From contig PDPG01000023.1 in assembly GCA_002747455.1 (NCBI GenBank), positions 1 to 40,611 on the forward strand: a stretch of DNA of 40,611 nucleotides, written 5' to 3'. This DNA comes from Pseudomonadota bacterium (GTDB taxonomy: Bacteria > Pseudomonadota > Gammaproteobacteria > Thiotrichales > Thiotrichaceae). Positions within the stretch are counted from its first letter, which is position 1. Each line of letters begins with the position of its first letter. This document shows positions 25,289-34,988 of this stretch, in pieces. The notes below the pieces were generated by a model. It was not told the DNA's origin and ran no database searches. It worked only from the letters and a program-made list of their open reading frames with translations. Made by a program: the position numbers and the translations under genes.

Positions 25289-25317
25289 AAAAGTCTGCTT
25301 CGTGCAGACTTTTGTCT
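25289..25317 (+). terminator. Terminator hairpin after tRNA-Gln
   Basis: AAAAGTCTGC (25289-25298) pairs with GCAGACTTTT (25304-25313) around TTCGT. The right arm ends in T's followed by GTCTTTC. It lies between the tRNA and the prs ribosome site, so it may attenuate rather than fully block transcription into prs. Confidence 0.75.
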
Positions 25318-25336
25318 TTCTAGGAAGAGAGTAATC

Positions 25337-26296
25337 ATGTCCGAGATGAACAGGATGATGATTTTCGCAGGAAATGCGAATCCGATGTTGGCACAAGAGG
25401 TATCTGACTGTGTGGGCGTTCCTCTAGGTAGGTTGCAGTTGAGCCGTTTTAGTGATGGTGAGGTGCATGCTGAAGTACTTGAGAATGTTCGTGGTCAGGA
25501 CGTGTTCGTTGTCCAATCAACCTGCGCACCGACGAATGATAATCTCATGGAACTCCTTATCTTGGTGGATGCATTGTATAGAGCATCGGCCGGAAGAATA
25601 ACTGCGGTTATTCCGTATTACGGTTACGCGCGTCAGGATCGCCGGGTTCGTTCACGCCGTGTTCCCATCTCCGCGAAGTTGGTTGCCGACATGCTCTCCA
25701 CGAGTCACGTGGATCGTGTACTCACCATTGACCTTCACTCCGACCAGATTCAGGGATTTTTTGACTTGCCGGTGGATAATATCTATGCATCAGGTGTGAT
25801 GCGTCAGGATATTTTGAGTAAGCAATACGATGACCTGATTGTTGTATCGCCGGATGTGGGTGGTGTTGTACGTGCGCGGGCGCTGTCAAAGGCGCTGGGT
25901 GACGTTGATCTGGCCATTATTGATAAGCGTCGTCCAGAACCAAATGTTTCGGCGGTTATGAACATTATTGGTGATGTTAGTGGTAAGACCTGTGTACTCA
26001 TCGATGACCTAGTCGATACAGCCGGTACATTATGCCACGCAGCGCAGGCACTCAAAGACAAGGGTGCGAAAAAAGTGGTCGCCTATGCTACCCACGCCGT
26101 TTTTTCTGGCCCTGCGGTTGATAACATCAGCGAGTCACAGCTAGATGAGGTGGTCGTGAGTAATTCCATACCACTATCAGTACAGGCGCAGCATTGTGAT
26201 AAGATTCGCCAGCTTTCTGTGGCGCAGGTATTGGCAAATACCATGCTGCACATTAATACAGATCAGTCTGTGAGTGACTTGTTCCACGAAGTCTGA
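25337..26296 (+). CDS. prs: Ribose-phosphate pyrophosphokinase (PRPP synthetase)
   Basis: Prs makes phosphoribosyl pyrophosphate from ribose-5-phosphate and ATP, feeding nucleotide, His and Trp synthesis. The 319-residue class I enzyme shows [12 protein letters not shown], the ATP-binding [12 protein letters not shown], the metal-binding [13 protein letters not shown] and the PRPP loop [16 protein letters not shown] at 25337 is preceded by AGGAAGAGAG. Order with rplY, pth and ychF is the usual gammaproteobacterial one. Confidence 0.97.
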   Translation: MSEMNRMMIFAGNANPMLAQEVSDCVGVPLGRLQLSRFSDGEVHAEVLENVRGQDVFVVQSTCAPTNDNLMELLILVDALYRASAGRITAVIPYYGYARQDRRVRSRRVPISAKLVADMLSTSHVDRVLTIDLHSDQIQGFFDLPVDNIYASGVMRQDILSKQYDDLIVVSPDVGGVVRARALSKALGDVDLAIIDKRRPEPNVSAVMNIIGDVSGKTCVLIDDLVDTAGTLCHAAQALKDKGAKKVVAYATHAVFSGPAVDNISESQLDEVVVSNSIPLSVQAQHCDKIRQLSVAQVLANTMLHINTDQSVSDLFHEV

Positions 26297-26303
26297 TTTT
26301 TAC

Positions 26304-26338
26304 CGATCATTGCTGTTTGGTCGCGAACGTAATGATCG
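26304..26338. repeat. Inverted repeat between prs and rplY
   Basis: CGATCATT (26304-26311) and AATGATCG (26331-26338) are perfect complements around 19 bases. A second small hairpin, GCCC-GTTT-GGGC (26349-26360), follows before the rplY ribosome site. They may form a leader structure or a weak terminator; there is no clear T-run. Confidence 0.45.
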
Positions 26339-26382
26339 TTCTATTAATGCCCGTTTGGGCGACTTAGTTGTTTGGAGATTCC

Positions 26383-26958
26383 ATGGCTAATACATACAAA
26401 CTAGACGCTACACTGCGTACTGATAAAGGCAAAGGTGCGAGCCGCCGCCTACGTCGCACTGGTAAGATTCCTGCAATCGTTTATGGTGGAGAAGGTGAGC
26501 CTGTTTCCATCAGTCTTGCAGAAAATCAGTTGGTGCGTAATTTGCAGGAAGAGCAGTTCTACTCGTCAATCATCAATCTGAATATTGATGGAAATACCGA
26601 AAAGGTACTATTGCGTGATCTGCAGCGTCACCCAGCTCGCCCGGTTGTGTTACATGCCGACTTACAGCGCATCAGCTCGAATGAGAAGGTGAAGGTTGTT
26701 GTTCAGCTACACTTTGTAAATGAAGAAGCGTGTGCGGGTGTGAAGCAAAGTGGTGGTAAGGTTATGAAGGCCATGATGGATCTTGAAATCTACTGCTTGC
26801 CAAAGGATATTCCTGAGTTTGTTGAAGTGGATGTACTCGACTTGAATCTGGGTGAGTCTGTACATATCTCAGATCTGAAGTTGCCTGAGGGTGTTGAATC
26901 AGTACAGCTCGCTCATGGTGAAGACCATGACTTGGCAATTGCAACTGTTACTAAGTAA
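26383..26958 (+). CDS. rplY: 50S ribosomal protein bL25 (long CTC form)
   Basis: bL25 binds 5S rRNA. The 191-residue product has the N-terminal 5S-binding domain (RTDKGKGASRRLRRTGKIPAIVYGG and the later HADLQRI segment) plus the C-terminal TL5/CTC beta domain absent from the short E. coli L25. The ATG at 26383 follows TTTGGAGATT; an upstream start at 26368 would lie in that ribosome site and is rejected. Confidence 0.96.
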   Translation: MANTYKLDATLRTDKGKGASRRLRRTGKIPAIVYGGEGEPVSISLAENQLVRNLQEEQFYSSIINLNIDGNTEKVLLRDLQRHPARPVVLHADLQRISSNEKVKVVVQLHFVNEEACAGVKQSGGKVMKAMMDLEIYCLPKDIPEFVEVDVLDLNLGESVHISDLKLPEGVESVQLAHGEDHDLAIATVTK

Positions 26959-26980
26959 TTAACATAGGAAGTGCCAGCAC

Positions 26981-27559
26981 GTGGCGGATTCAGCAATTAA
27001 ACTGATCGCTGGTCTTGGTAATCCTGGTGCAAAGTACGACGGAACCCGGCACAACGCCGGGTTTTGGTTTGTTGACGAAGTGGCTCGTCGCTACAATGGT
27101 ATTTTCAAAACGGAAAGTCGCTTTTCTGGTGAGTGCTGCAAGGTTAATATTGCCGGAGCGACTGTTTGGCTGCTTAAACCATCAACATTCATGAATCGCA
27201 GTGGCTTGTCTGTTAAGCAACTGTCGTCTTTTTTCAAAATATCACCAACTGAAATCCTTGTTGCTCATGATGAGCTTGATATTCTTCCCGGAATGGTGCG
27301 CCTGAAAAGTGGCGGTGGGCACGGAGGGCACAATGGTCTTCGCGATCTGCATGCACAAATTGGTAAGGAATATTGGCGGCTTCGCATTGGTATTGGACAC
27401 CCCGGTGATGCTAAAAAGGTGGCGGACTATGTGCTCTCCCGTCCATCTGCTTCTGACAGTATTGAAATCAGAGGCAGTATTGATGCTGCAGCCGATGAAG
27501 TCGAAAGAATTGTTCTGGGTGATATGCAAAAAGTGATGAACTCACTGCATACAAAATAG
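26981..27559 (+). CDS. pth: Peptidyl-tRNA hydrolase
   Basis: Pth recycles peptidyl-tRNAs that fall off the ribosome. The 192-residue protein shows LIAGLGNPGAKYDGTRHNAGFW with the catalytic His in RHNAGF, LLKPSTFMNRSG, VAHDELDI with the catalytic Asp, and GGGHGGHNGLRD, followed by RLRIGIGHPG. It begins with GTG, supported by AGGAAG upstream. It sits 22 bases after rplY and 15 before ychF, within one operon. Confidence 0.97.
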   Translation: MADSAIKLIAGLGNPGAKYDGTRHNAGFWFVDEVARRYNGIFKTESRFSGECCKVNIAGATVWLLKPSTFMNRSGLSVKQLSSFFKISPTEILVAHDELDILPGMVRLKSGGGHGGHNGLRDLHAQIGKEYWRLRIGIGHPGDAKKVADYVLSRPSASDSIEIRGSIDAAADEVERIVLGDMQKVMNSLHTK

Positions 27560-27574
27560 TTAAGGTAAACGTAA

Positions 27575-28669
27575 ATGGGTTTTAAGTGTGGAATTGTTGG
27601 TCTGCCGAATGTGGGCAAATCAACCTTATTTAATGCCTTAACCAAGGCTGGTATTCAAGCGGAAAACTATCCATTTTGTACGATAGAGCCGAATGTTGGC
27701 ATTGTCCCAGTGCCTGATCTGCGACTGCAGGTATTGGCCGATATTGTAAAGCCTAAAGAACGGATTATTCCGACAACAATGGAATTCGTGGATATTGCGG
27801 GACTGGTTGAGGGCGCTTCTAAAGGAGAAGGGCTTGGAAACAAGTTCCTGTCCCATATTCGTGAGACTGATGCGATTGCACAGGTTGTTCGCTGTTTTGA
27901 GAATGATGACATCGTTCATGTAAATGGCAAGGTTGACCCCATTGCGGATATTGAAACGATTAACACTGAGCTTGCACTGGCAGACCTTGATACGGTGGAA
28001 AAAGCGATTGTTCGTGTGACAAAAAACACCCGCTCTGGCAACAAGGAAGCTGTGGCACAAAAAGCGCTGTTTGAGCGCTTGTATGAGCACTTGGGTGAGG
28101 GGCTAGCAGCGCGTTCTTTCGAGTTAACAGATGATGAGCGTTTGCTGGTGCGCGAGCTGCAGTTGATTACCATTAAGCCGTTGTTGTTTATTGCCAATGT
28201 AAATGATGATGGGTTTGAAAATAATCCGTTGTTGACTCGTGTGAAAGCGTTGGCAGATCAGGATGGTGCGGAGTTAGTGGTGGTTTGTGCGTCTCTTGAA
28301 GAGGAGCTAGCGCAGCTGGAAGATGAAGATCAGGCTGAGTTTTTAGCAGACCTGGGGTTAGAGGAGCCTGGCTTGAACCGTGTCATCCGTGCGGGCTACA
28401 GCATGTTAAATCTACAGACCTTCTTTACTGCGGGTGAGAAAGAAGTGCGTGCATGGACGGTGAAAGTTGGTGCGACGGCACCGAATGCGGCAGGTCGTAT
28501 TCACACTGACTTTGAACGTGGCTTTATTCGTGCAGAAGTGGTGTCTTATGACGATTTTGTTGCTTGTAATGGTGAAGCAGGTGCAAAAGATGCTGGAAAG
28601 TGGCGTCTGGAGGGCAAGGACTACATCATGCAAGAGGGGGATGTGGTTCATTTTAGATTTAATGTGTAA
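27575..28669 (+). CDS. ychF: Redox-regulated ribosome-associated ATPase YchF (Obg family)
   Basis: The 364-residue product has the Obg-like G domain with [11 protein letters not shown] (P-loop about 8-18), [20 protein letters not shown] (G3) and the IANVND segment replacing the GTP-specific NKxD, consistent with ATP preference. It has a coiled-coil insertion and a C-terminal TGS domain with [16 protein letters not shown] and RGFIRAEV. It is the last gene of the prs operon; tRNA-Met follows. Confidence 0.97.
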   Translation: MGFKCGIVGLPNVGKSTLFNALTKAGIQAENYPFCTIEPNVGIVPVPDLRLQVLADIVKPKERIIPTTMEFVDIAGLVEGASKGEGLGNKFLSHIRETDAIAQVVRCFENDDIVHVNGKVDPIADIETINTELALADLDTVEKAIVRVTKNTRSGNKEAVAQKALFERLYEHLGEGLAARSFELTDDERLLVRELQLITIKPLLFIANVNDDGFENNPLLTRVKALADQDGAELVVVCASLEEELAQLEDEDQAEFLADLGLEEPGLNRVIRAGYSMLNLQTFFTAGEKEVRAWTVKVGATAPNAAGRIHTDFERGFIRAEVVSYDDFVACNGEAGAKDAGKWRLEGKDYIMQEGDVVHFRFNV

Positions 28670-28675
28670 ACAGTG

Positions 28676-28704
28676 TTGACAGCAGATAGGGATATCGCTA
28701 TATT
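28676..28704 (+). promoter_or_regulatory. Sigma70 promoter for tRNA-Met
   Basis: TTGACA (28676-28681) and TATATT (28699-28704) are 17 bases apart, starting 7 bases after the ychF stop. The tRNA begins about 14 bases after the predicted transcription start. Confidence 0.82.
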
Positions 28705-28724
28705 TCGCACCCTCAAGACACATA

Positions 28725-28801
28725 GGCTACATAGCTCAGTTGGTTAGAGCACATCACTCATAATGATGGGGTCCCAGGTTCGAATCCCGGTGTAGCCACC
28801 A
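28725..28801 (+). tRNA. Elongator tRNA-Met (anticodon CAT)
   Basis: The 77-base gene has GGCTACA/TGTAGCC acceptor arms, discriminator A and encoded CCA. The anticodon loop CTCATAA gives CAT, and the sequence around it (CATCACTCATAATGATG) matches the elongator Met tRNA of enterobacteria rather than initiator tRNA. The first acceptor pair is G-C, not the mismatch typical of initiators. A tRNA-Ile(CAT) is not favoured given the overall match to metT-type sequence. Confidence 0.95.
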
Positions 28802-28811
28802 TACAAAACAA

Positions 28812-28847
28812 AGACTTGCATGTTTTTATGAATGCAAGTCTTTTTTT
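28812..28847 (+). terminator. Rho-independent terminator of tRNA-Met
   Basis: AAGACTTGCAT pairs with ATGCAAGTCTT around a ten-base loop and runs directly into seven T's. Confidence 0.92.
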
Positions 28848-28975
28848 ATGCGCGATATATGCGTATTTTTTAAAATAAACGGAACTTCATGTTCGCTGTT
28901 TTCATTTCCTTTGATATTTTGCGATCGTTGCCAAGTCAGCCAATTTATAATTCTGTGTTTTATAGTAGTTGTTGC

Positions 28976-29011
28976 CATACCCTAGTGCTGCGTTTGCTGC
29001 CCCAGGGTATG
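28976..29011 (-). repeat. Inverted repeat downstream of the sulfatase-like gene
   Basis: CATACCCT (28976-28983) and AGGGTATG (29004-29011) are perfect 8-bp arms 13 bases past the stop codon at 29024. No T-run follows on the minus strand, so a terminator is possible but unproven. The rest of 28848-29023 is AT-rich with nothing recognisable. Confidence 0.45.
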
Positions 29012-29023
29012 ACTATTCTGGTT

Positions 29024-30856
29024 TTATTTATAAAAATGACTATTTTCCTTCATGGTTGACATGATGAGCGCACCGTCAATTTTGTGTTGACCATCGGCAT
29101 GTGTATAGTCACTGTTTTTTCTTATTTCATTTTTGAACATTTTATTGGGTAAATTAGAGAAAACGTGTGTGTACTCATCGGTTTTTATTGCATTATTATT
29201 CCAGTTCGCGATAAAAACACTGTTCCTTTTGAAGTTTTTGTCTAGCATATTGTATCCGTTTGAATAATCATTCGGTTTATTCTGCACGCCGATATAAGAC
29301 AATATGGTAGGGACAAAATCCAGATGTGAGGTCATTTTATTTATTACTTCAGGCTCCATTTCTGGAATTTTCATGATAAAAGGGACTTTCGTTTGTGACT
29401 CCGAAAAAGCGGAGTTATGTCCGAAAAAACCATATTGAAATAGCTCGTGCCCGTGGTCACTGGTATAAATAATAATCGAGTTATCATACACTCCCTTTTT
29501 CTTTAGTTTTGCTATAATTTTTCCGAATAGCATATCATTGTAGATCAGTGAGTTTTTATAGCTATTGATGATATCTTTTAGTTCCGGGCTGTCTTTTTTT
29601 AGGGTCAGATAGTTGATGTTGGTATTGCTGACCTTATACTGATGATGCGTTTCGGGAAAAGAGTATCCATGTGGTGCATCCATAAACAAAAAGGTAAACT
29701 GCGGCTTTTTAGTATCCATGTTCTCAATAATATCCAGTGCCTTTTGTGAGCTCTTTTTGTCCTTCTCCCACGGACTTCCTTCAAAGGTGTCAAAAACATT
29801 ATCGGAAATATTGATATAAGCCGTTTTATTAAATTCTGGCCAGTCAGTATTGGTGCTGGAAACAATATTGATTTCATAGCCATTATTTTTTAAATAACCA
29901 AAAAAGACTGGCCCTTTTTGGGAAGATAAAAAGGGAAACCAATAAGTAGAGTTTAATCCGTAAAATAAGGAAAAAATACCAAATCGTGTAGAATTACCAC
30001 CGCTATAATGGTTGGTGAAAACCAGTGAGTCCTTCTTGAAGGCTTCGATATTAGGCGGGGAGACATCATGCAGGATAGCATCGTTTACAGCGTCACTGGC
30101 GATAATAAAAATATTGGGCTTGTTTAACGGTTTTTTAGAAACCAGTGCCTGCTTCGGGTAATCCAGAATAGTAGCAGATGGAATAAAATTTTCTGCCTGC
30201 TTCTGCATTTGAATTCCAAAATACTTTGATGCAAGCCGATTAAAGGTGAGTGGCTGATATAGGGGAATCACCCGGAAGGTATTCAAAATATCTGTGTTAG
30301 AAAATAATGAGGCAAAGCCATAAGTTACCTTTTCAGTGATAACTACCAGAAATAAGGGGATGATAATTGCTTTGTTCCATTTTTTGTTTTTGACTTTTAG
30401 TTCTTCAATATCCTTATTCAGTAGGGACTTCAGCCAGAACAACTGCAACAGCAATAAAGAAAAAATGAAAATCCCCAGTCCTGTAAAAGAAAGAAATCCA
30501 AGCTGTATCGAATCAAGCGCTTTCGGGCTGGTTAAGATATTTATCACCATCGCATTTATGTGGAAGTTGTATAAGCGGTAGATAAAGAAATCTATAATCA
30601 GCGCCACATGAACAAACAAAAAGCAAAATGCGGTCAAATACAGCCCGAAGCGCCCCACAAAAGAAAATAAAAACAGAATGAGGTACAAGATGATATACAA
30701 AATCACCGCGCTTGAAATTGCCCCCAATACTGCCAGCAGTAAAGACGAAAAACTGTAATCCGAGTTAAAAACCAAAAAGGTCAAAAACAGCAGAGAAGTT
30801 AAAATTAAATTATATTTATAAAGTAATGAAAACCTTGTCACAAGGTAATACCCCAA
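29024..30856 (-). CDS. YejM-like inner-membrane sulfatase-fold protein
   Basis: The 610-residue protein has about five membrane helices in the first 190 residues, then a periplasmic sulfatase/alkaline-phosphatase fold from about residue 245. Features are PNIFIIASDAVND, GGNSTRFGIFSLFYGL at the position of the usual nucleophile loop, and IIYTSDHGHELFQ followed by GHNSAFSESQTKVPF. The DUF3413-like membrane part plus sulfatase domain matches YejM/PbgA/LapC, which senses lipopolysaccharide and controls LpxC stability in E. coli; whether this copy does so is inference. Unlike E. coli YejM, a DHGHE metal-type motif is kept, so catalysis is possible. It starts at TTG with no clear ribosome site; the frame is open upstream to about 30982 without a usual start codon. 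It is much richer in A+T than its neighbours, suggesting acquisition. Confidence 0.78.
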   Translation of the reverse strand: MGYYLVTRFSLLYKYNLILTSLLFLTFLVFNSDYSFSSLLLAVLGAISSAVILYIILYLILFLFSFVGRFGLYLTAFCFLFVHVALIIDFFIYRLYNFHINAMVINILTSPKALDSIQLGFLSFTGLGIFIFSLLLLQLFWLKSLLNKDIEELKVKNKKWNKAIIIPLFLVVITEKVTYGFASLFSNTDILNTFRVIPLYQPLTFNRLASKYFGIQMQKQAENFIPSATILDYPKQALVSKKPLNKPNIFIIASDAVNDAILHDVSPPNIEAFKKDSLVFTNHYSGGNSTRFGIFSLFYGLNSTYWFPFLSSQKGPVFFGYLKNNGYEINIVSSTNTDWPEFNKTAYINISDNVFDTFEGSPWEKDKKSSQKALDIIENMDTKKPQFTFLFMDAPHGYSFPETHHQYKVSNTNINYLTLKKDSPELKDIINSYKNSLIYNDMLFGKIIAKLKKKGVYDNSIIIYTSDHGHELFQYGFFGHNSAFSESQTKVPFIMKIPEMEPEVINKMTSHLDFVPTILSYIGVQNKPNDYSNGYNMLDKNFKRNSVFIANWNNNAIKTDEYTHVFSNLPNKMFKNEIRKNSDYTHADGQHKIDGALIMSTMKENSHFYK

Positions 30857-31082
30857 TAAGCTAGATGAGGCCTTCGCACAAAGGCCTGTTTGTAGGAAAA
30901 GTCTTGCAGAGAAAAATAGCGGCAGATTGTACTCGGGTCTGTTGGTTATTGTAAGATCAAAAACTGGTGCTATTAGTATCTTTTATTTTTAATTGGCTGA
31001 AAGTATGGTTCCTAAAAAAACACTATCCATCCAGCCTCTTTAATACTGCCTTTGAAGGTTTTGAGCAGCGTAAGCCCAGCAA

Positions 31083-32825
31083 TCACATCCGCTCCGGCGC
31101 TTCAATCCCCAATAATCCCAGCCCCGTTTTCAAGGTGTTCGCTGTTAGTCGTGCCAACTGTAAACGACTATTTCTGTCTTCCACGGCCACATCATCTTTT
31201 AAAATCGGGCAGGCCTCATAAAACGTCATAAAATTACCCGCCAAGTCAAACAGGTAATTACACAACATGTTTGGCGTAGCATCTTGCTCAACCACTTCCA
31301 GTGCTTCCGGGAAGCGCATCAGGCTTAATGCCAGTTGATGCTCGGCAGGTGCTTTAATGGCAATGTTCGCCGTTGTATCCACATCACCGGCCTTGGCAAA
31401 AATACTGCAAATACGTGCATGTGCATATTGTAAATACGGCGCGGTATTGCCTTCAAAGCTGAGCATGGTGTCCCAGTTGAAAATGTAATCCGAAGTACGA
31501 TTTTTGCTCAAATCGGCATATTTAACTGCACCGATGCCCACGAGCTTAGCGATTTCGTGGCGCAATGTTTCATCCAGTGTTGGGTTCTTTTCGCTCACCA
31601 AAGCAAATGCGCGTTGCTCGGCTTCCTCCAGTAAGTCCACCAGCTTCACCGTCCCGCCGGAGCGTGTCGCAAACGGCTTACCATTTGCCCCCATCATGGT
31701 ACCAAATGCCATGTGCTCCAATGAGGTGCTCTCAGGAACAAAGCCTGCCTTCTTGGCAATCGCATACACTTGGGCGAGGTGAGTGCTTTGGCGCGCATCC
31801 ACACAGTAAAGCATACGATTCGCATGCAAAACGTTATGCCGATAACGTAGCGCGGCAAGATCAGAGGTTGCGTATAGATAACCACCGTCCGATTTTTGAA
31901 TAATGGCCGGTAGAATTTTGTCATCACGCCCTTTGAATTCCTCAAGGAAGACGCACTGCGCACCTTCGTTTTCGGTGATGAGGCCCGCTTTCTTCAAGTC
32001 CTCAACCACTTGCGGCAGATCATCGTTGTAAGCACTTTCCGGCTTTAGATCATCGCGGGTGAGTAATACGCCCAAACGCTCGTACACTGCATCGCAATGG
32101 CTGAGCGAGACTTCAACAAATTGCTGCCATAATGTGTGGCATTCCTCATCCCCAGATTGCAGTTTCACCACATAATCTCGCGCAATATCCGCAAAACCGG
32201 CCTCATTATCGAAGCGACTTTTGGCATCCCGGTAGAACACTTCCAGATCGGCTAATTGCATGGATAGCGTGTCATCGCCTGCTGCGTTATCCATCAGGCT
32301 TTTCATGTGCGCCAGTAACATGCCAAACTGTGTACCCCAGTCACCCACATGATTTTGTGGAATAACCTTGTGACCTAAAAACTTCAGGGTACGTGCCATC
32401 ACGTCACCCAAAATCGTCGAGCGCAAATGACCAACGTGCATTTCCTTTGCGAGGTTTGGGCTAGAATAATCAATCACAATCGTTTGTGCCGGAACACTGG
32501 GCTCTATGTTTAATGTCTCATCCTTCAGGGTGTGTTCAGCACGGGTGGATAACCATTCGTCTGAAAGGTGGATATTGATGAAGCCGGGTCCAGCGATTTT
32601 CACTGTGTCCGCAATCCCGTCCAGATCAAGCTGTTCCAATACGGAGCTGGCGAGTTGACGAGGATTCATCTTTAGCTTCTTGGCCGCTCCCATTATGCCA
32701 TTGGCTTGATAGTCACCAAATTCAGGGCGGCCAGAAGGCTTAATGACCGCAGGCGAGTCTTTTGCGACACCAGCGGCTAACATGGCTTGCTCAACACGGG
32801 TTTCAAGAAGTTGGCGAATGTTCAT
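31083..32825 (-). CDS. argS: Arginyl-tRNA synthetase
   Basis: This class I synthetase charges tRNA-Arg. The 580-residue product (MNIRQLLETRV start) matches the family length. It contains the HIGH-box variant HVGH in NLAKEMHVGHLRSTILGD and lacks a canonical KMSKS (FGTMMGANGKPFATRSG at that place, usual for ArgS). The DALR anticodon-binding domain ends GLGLLGIEAPERM. I start at 32825 with AAGGA upstream; the open frame reaching 33047 has no homology-like sequence. It is convergent with nothing close and divergent from the gatCAB cluster. Confidence 0.97.
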   Translation of the reverse strand: MNIRQLLETRVEQAMLAAGVAKDSPAVIKPSGRPEFGDYQANGIMGAAKKLKMNPRQLASSVLEQLDLDGIADTVKIAGPGFINIHLSDEWLSTRAEHTLKDETLNIEPSVPAQTIVIDYSSPNLAKEMHVGHLRSTILGDVMARTLKFLGHKVIPQNHVGDWGTQFGMLLAHMKSLMDNAAGDDTLSMQLADLEVFYRDAKSRFDNEAGFADIARDYVVKLQSGDEECHTLWQQFVEVSLSHCDAVYERLGVLLTRDDLKPESAYNDDLPQVVEDLKKAGLITENEGAQCVFLEEFKGRDDKILPAIIQKSDGGYLYATSDLAALRYRHNVLHANRMLYCVDARQSTHLAQVYAIAKKAGFVPESTSLEHMAFGTMMGANGKPFATRSGGTVKLVDLLEEAEQRAFALVSEKNPTLDETLRHEIAKLVGIGAVKYADLSKNRTSDYIFNWDTMLSFEGNTAPYLQYAHARICSIFAKAGDVDTTANIAIKAPAEHQLALSLMRFPEALEVVEQDATPNMLCNYLFDLAGNFMTFYEACPILKDDVAVEDRNSRLQLARLTANTLKTGLGLLGIEAPERM

Positions 32826-33230
32826 GCGGGCTATTCCTTGATTCAAGATTTGTGGCGAAGTGTACCCGAAATTTATGCCGCCCGCCGGGAAAATTATGAC
32901 TGAACCGTAACGAAATTCAGGGCACCAAAAGCGGCAATCCAGCTCTAAAGTGCCTACACTGAGTTTGTTTGATATACAAAAAGTAGCTACACCAAATAGG
33001 GGGTCTATTATGGTACGCACATCGTTCTGGATATTCATGACCATCATACTGGCATCGCTGTTAATGGCGCAGGTTAGTATTGCCGGTGACTTTGCGCCTG
33101 CGGCTGAAGTTTTATCGCATATCGCGGATTGATCGTTAAATTAAGCCTGTCATTACATGCCGATGATTCCTTGCGAGGGTTCATTGTGGTAAATTCCTGC
33201 GCTTGCTAATTTTTCTGGAGTACAGGTGTC
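32826..33230. other. Intergenic region argS-gatC
   Basis: This 405-base divergent region must hold the argS and gatC promoters; I could not assign them confidently. It also contains one possible small gene at 33010-33132. Nothing else recognisable was seen. Confidence 0.5.
33010..33132 (+). CDS. Possible 40-residue secreted or membrane peptide
   Basis: A short frame begins at an ATG preceded by AGGGGG seven bases upstream. It encodes a basic start, a hydrophobic core (FWIFMTIILASLLMAQV) and a signal-peptidase-like SIAG|D site, leaving about 14 residues. It has no recognised family. An in-frame upstream extension to 32950 exists but lacks a ribosome site. It could be chance; the signal-peptide-like design and ribosome site are the only support. 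Confidence 0.35.
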   Translation: MVRTSFWIFMTIILASLLMAQVSIAGDFAPAAEVLSHIAD

Positions 33231-33518
33231 ATGTCTTTGACGGCCTCTGATGTAAAAAAAATCTCACACTTGGCCCGCCTTGCCATTGATGAGGCGGATG
33301 TCGAGCCATACGCCAATAATCTTTCCAATATCCTCGACCTCGTGGCACAGATGGAAGCAGCTGATGTTGATGATATTGAGCCAATGGCCAATCCACAGGA
33401 TGCCACGCAGCGTTTACGCGAGGATGTGGTAACTGAAGTCAATCAGCGTGAAAAGTTTCAGGCGATTGCCCCCAGTGTTGAATCCGGTTTATACCTCGTC
33501 CCTAAAGTTCTTGAGTGA
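33231..33518 (+). CDS. gatC: Asp-tRNA(Asn)/Glu-tRNA(Gln) amidotransferase subunit C
   Basis: GatC is the small 95-residue stabilising subunit of the GatCAB amidotransferase, which converts misacylated Glu-tRNA-Gln (and in some species Asp-tRNA-Asn) to the correct amide. It shows VKKISHLARLAIDE, LSNILDLVAQMEAADVDDIEPMANP and LREDVV, the standard pattern. CTGGAG lies upstream of the ATG. It is eight bases from gatA. Its presence implies that Gln- or Asn-tRNA is made at least partly by the indirect route. Confidence 0.96.
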   Translation: MSLTASDVKKISHLARLAIDEADVEPYANNLSNILDLVAQMEAADVDDIEPMANPQDATQRLREDVVTEVNQREKFQAIAPSVESGLYLVPKVLE

Positions 33519-33526
33519 TTTAAATC

Positions 33527-34984
33527 ATGCATAACAAGTCCCTAACTGAACTTGCGGCAGGCCTGCGCGCGGGTGAATTTACCAGTGTTGAGTTGACCCA
33601 GCACTTCCTGGATCGTATCGAGCAGTACGATAGCGTATTGAACAGTTTTATTACCGTTACCGCAGCGCAAGCATTGGCGCAAGCGGCAGAGGCCGATGCA
33701 CAACTTGCCGCCGGAACCGCGGGCCCGCTGACCGGTATTCCAATGGCGCACAAAGATCTCTTTTGTACGGATGGCGTGAAAACATCTTGCGGTTCTAAAA
33801 TGCTGGACAATTTCATTGCACCTTACAACGCTACGGTAACAGAAAAACTGCAGCAAGCCGGTATGCCGATGTTGGGTAAAACCAATCTGGATGAGTTTGC
33901 GATGGGGTCATCCAATGAAACCAGTTTTTATGGCCCGGTTAAAAACCCTTGGGATACGGCGCGTGTACCAGGTGGTTCATCTGGCGGGAGTGCAGCAGCG
34001 GTTGCCGCTCGTTTAGCGCCTGTGACAACCGGAACAGATACCGGTGGCTCTATTCGCCAGCCAGCATCATTAACCGGCATTACTGGCATCAAGCCAACGT
34101 ATGGTCGCGTATCACGCTTCGGTATGGTGGCGTATGCGTCCAGTTTGGATCAGGGCGGTGTGTTTGCGAGGGATGCGGCGGATTGTGCTTTGGTATTGGG
34201 CGCAATGGCGGGCTTTGATGAAAAGGATTCCACCTCATCCGAAGTGGCTGTGGATGATTACACTGCCACCCTAGACCAGTCACTATCTGGCTTGCGCATT
34301 GGTGTACCCAAAGAATATTTTGGCGAAGGCTTGGATGCCGGAGTCGCCGCGTCCATCCAGGCGGCACTGGATCAATACAAAGCACTGGGCGCCGAGATTA
34401 TTGAAATTGAGTTACCAAATACAGGTCTGGCGATTCCATCTTACTACGTGATTGCACCTGCCGAGTGTTCAGCGAATCTGTCGCGCTTTGATGGGGTACG
34501 TTACGGGCATCGCTGTGATGATCCGGCAGATTTGACCGATATGTACAAGCGTTCGCGTGCCGAGGGCTTTGGCTCAGAAGTGAAGCGCCGTATTATGATC
34601 GGAACCTACGCACTGTCGGCGGGTTACTACGATGCCTATTATCTGAAAGCACAGAAAGTACGCCGCAAAATTAAAGATGATTTTGTAAAAGCCTTTGAGA
34701 AGGTTGATGTCATTATGGGGCCGGTATCGCCGACCACTGCGTTTAAACTTGGCGAAAAATCGGATAATCCGGTGAGTATGTATTTATCGGATATTTACAC
34801 CTTAGCCGTTAACTTAGCCGGTTTGCCCGCGATGTCGGTGCCCGTTGAGCCAGTCGCAGGTTTGCCGGTCGGTTTGCAAATTATCGGAAATTATTTTGAT
34901 GAGGCACGCTTGCTGAATGTGGCGCATCAATACCAGCAGGTAACGGGTTGGCATAAGCAATCCCCTGAAGGATTTGGAGGTTAA
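33527..34984 (+). CDS. gatA: Asp-tRNA(Asn)/Glu-tRNA(Gln) amidotransferase subunit A
   Basis: GatA is the amidase that releases ammonia from glutamine for the transamidation. The 485-residue product has the amidase-signature Ser-cisSer-Lys elements: the Lys in [25 protein letters not shown] and [12 protein letters not shown]. The glycine/serine-rich region is intact, so the enzyme should be active. Its end contains the ribosome site of gatB. Confidence 0.97.
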   Translation: MHNKSLTELAAGLRAGEFTSVELTQHFLDRIEQYDSVLNSFITVTAAQALAQAAEADAQLAAGTAGPLTGIPMAHKDLFCTDGVKTSCGSKMLDNFIAPYNATVTEKLQQAGMPMLGKTNLDEFAMGSSNETSFYGPVKNPWDTARVPGGSSGGSAAAVAARLAPVTTGTDTGGSIRQPASLTGITGIKPTYGRVSRFGMVAYASSLDQGGVFARDAADCALVLGAMAGFDEKDSTSSEVAVDDYTATLDQSLSGLRIGVPKEYFGEGLDAGVAASIQAALDQYKALGAEIIEIELPNTGLAIPSYYVIAPAECSANLSRFDGVRYGHRCDDPADLTDMYKRSRAEGFGSEVKRRIMIGTYALSAGYYDAYYLKAQKVRRKIKDDFVKAFEKVDVIMGPVSPTTAFKLGEKSDNPVSMYLSDIYTLAVNLAGLPAMSVPVEPVAGLPVGLQIIGNYFDEARLLNVAHQYQQVTGWHKQSPEGFGG

Positions 34985-34988
34985 GGCG

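Noticed and set aside
32826..33047. N-terminal extension of ArgS by 74 residues
   Set aside because: The known ArgS N-terminus starts at MNIRQLLE (32825) with AAGGA upstream; the extension shows no family similarity and reads through the divergent promoter region.
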